Shown piece by piece: positions 63,812-64,000 of a stretch of 64,000 nt of DNA. The notes under the pieces were generated by a model. It was not told the DNA's origin and ran no database searches. It saw only the letters and a program-made list of their open reading frames with translations. A program made the position numbers and the translations under genes. Positions within the stretch are counted from its first letter, which is position 1. Every line of letters begins with the position of its first letter. The DNA is from JBLHKW01 sp047618565 (GTDB taxonomy: Bacteria; Planctomycetota; UBA1135; GCA-002686595), in NCBI GenBank assembly GCA_047618565.1, contig JBLHKW010000001.1, forward strand, positions 114,700-178,699. The letters are read 5' to 3'.

Positions 63812-63988
63812 TCAGGAGGGCAGCGCGCCTCGGCTACGCTTGACGTCCGGGTCGTCAACGACGTCGGTGTCGGTGTCGATGTCGATGTCGACGCGGTCGA
63901 CTCCGGCGCGGTTGCCGGCCTTCTGCGCGGAGAACCCGCCAGCGGCCTTCTTCATTTCCTCTTCGGTAAGCTTCTTATCGTTCGACAT
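63812..63988 (-). CDS. 58-residue Asp-rich peptide with double-glycine-type leader
   Basis: ATG 63988 is preceded by GGAGAAAA, the best ribosome binding site in the window, and the gene ends with TGA at 63812-63814. The first 18 residues read MSNDKKLTEEEMKKAAGG, which is the leader style of double-glycine bacteriocin and RiPP precursors: charged, Leu-x-Glu-Glu-Glu helix, ending GG. The remaining 40 residues contain an Asp/Val-rich stretch (VDIDIDTDTDVVDDPDV) and a basic end. It is followed by its own strong terminator. No peptidase-transporter or modification enzyme is in view, but the window ends 12 bases upstream. It could also simply be a small acidic protein. Confidence 0.7.
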   Translation of the reverse strand: MSNDKKLTEEEMKKAAGGFSAQKAGNRAGVDRVDIDIDTDTDVVDDPDVKRSRGALPS

Positions 63989-64000
63989 TGGATTTTCTCC

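Overview
The window is GC-rich bacterial chromosome that looks like Planctomycetota. The evidence is the gene families: a PSCyt1/PSCyt2/PSD1 cytochrome protein followed by a DUF1501 protein, a PVC-type haem protein fused to SGNH, PA14, cupredoxin and ThuA modules, DUF1080 (3-keto-disaccharide hydrolase) proteins, several Gfo/Idh/MocA oxidoreductases with twin-arginine signals, a CRTAC1/ASPIC-UnbV protein, and many secreted LamG, beta-propeller and PKD proteins. Few genes have a strong Shine-Dalgarno sequence. The exact lineage is inference. I saw no rRNA, tRNA or CRISPR array.

Layout. 1-1350: the end of an IPTL-CTERM-like exported protein and a small membrane protein. 1350-4915: an aromatic amino acid operon, with a leader containing mutually exclusive hairpins, then a chorismate mutase/prephenate dehydratase/ACT/DAHP synthase fusion, then an aminotransferase. 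4913-14472: mostly minus-strand exported proteins (LamG protein, two alkaline-phosphatase-superfamily lipoproteins, a frameshifted sugar-dehydrogenase-like propeller) and a UPF0261/PEP-hydrolase-like pair. 14635-20607: one 1990-residue multidomain protein. 20656-27092: a membrane protein, an unknown protein, an amidase and a gamma-glutamyltransferase. 27486-28715: an IS110 element with a nonsense-mutated transposase. 28748-34649: an SASA esterase, a YfiR/TonB-receptor pair and a gutted M20 peptidase. 34797-43397: two large secreted proteins sharing a C-terminal module, a DMT transporter and a DUF1570-like protein. 43482-49842: a propeller protein and the PSD1/DUF1501 pair. 51082-58027: a tightly overlapping operon of three Gfo/Idh/MocA oxidoreductases, ApbE and a membrane cytochrome c, divergent from a DUF1080 protein. 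58143-64000: a CRTAC1-like protein, a SIS sugar-phosphate isomerase, an SGNH hydrolase, a GAF protein, a broken ECF sigma gene, and a 58-residue peptide with a double-glycine-type leader and its own terminator.

Working together. The operon at 1350-4915 could take erythrose-4-phosphate entry and the chorismate-to-phenylalanine or arogenate steps under one attenuator-like control. The 51-58 kb cluster fits periplasmic oxidation of glycosides to 3-keto sugars followed by cleavage, with a flavin/cytochrome branch for electrons. Two families of palindromic repeats (4913-5090 and 27090-27215; 37459-37620 and 41380-41542) sit at gene 3' ends and in most copies supply the stop codon. An unusual number of genes are broken by single-base changes (transposase, ECF sigma, propeller, M20 peptidase), which could be real decay or residual assembly error.
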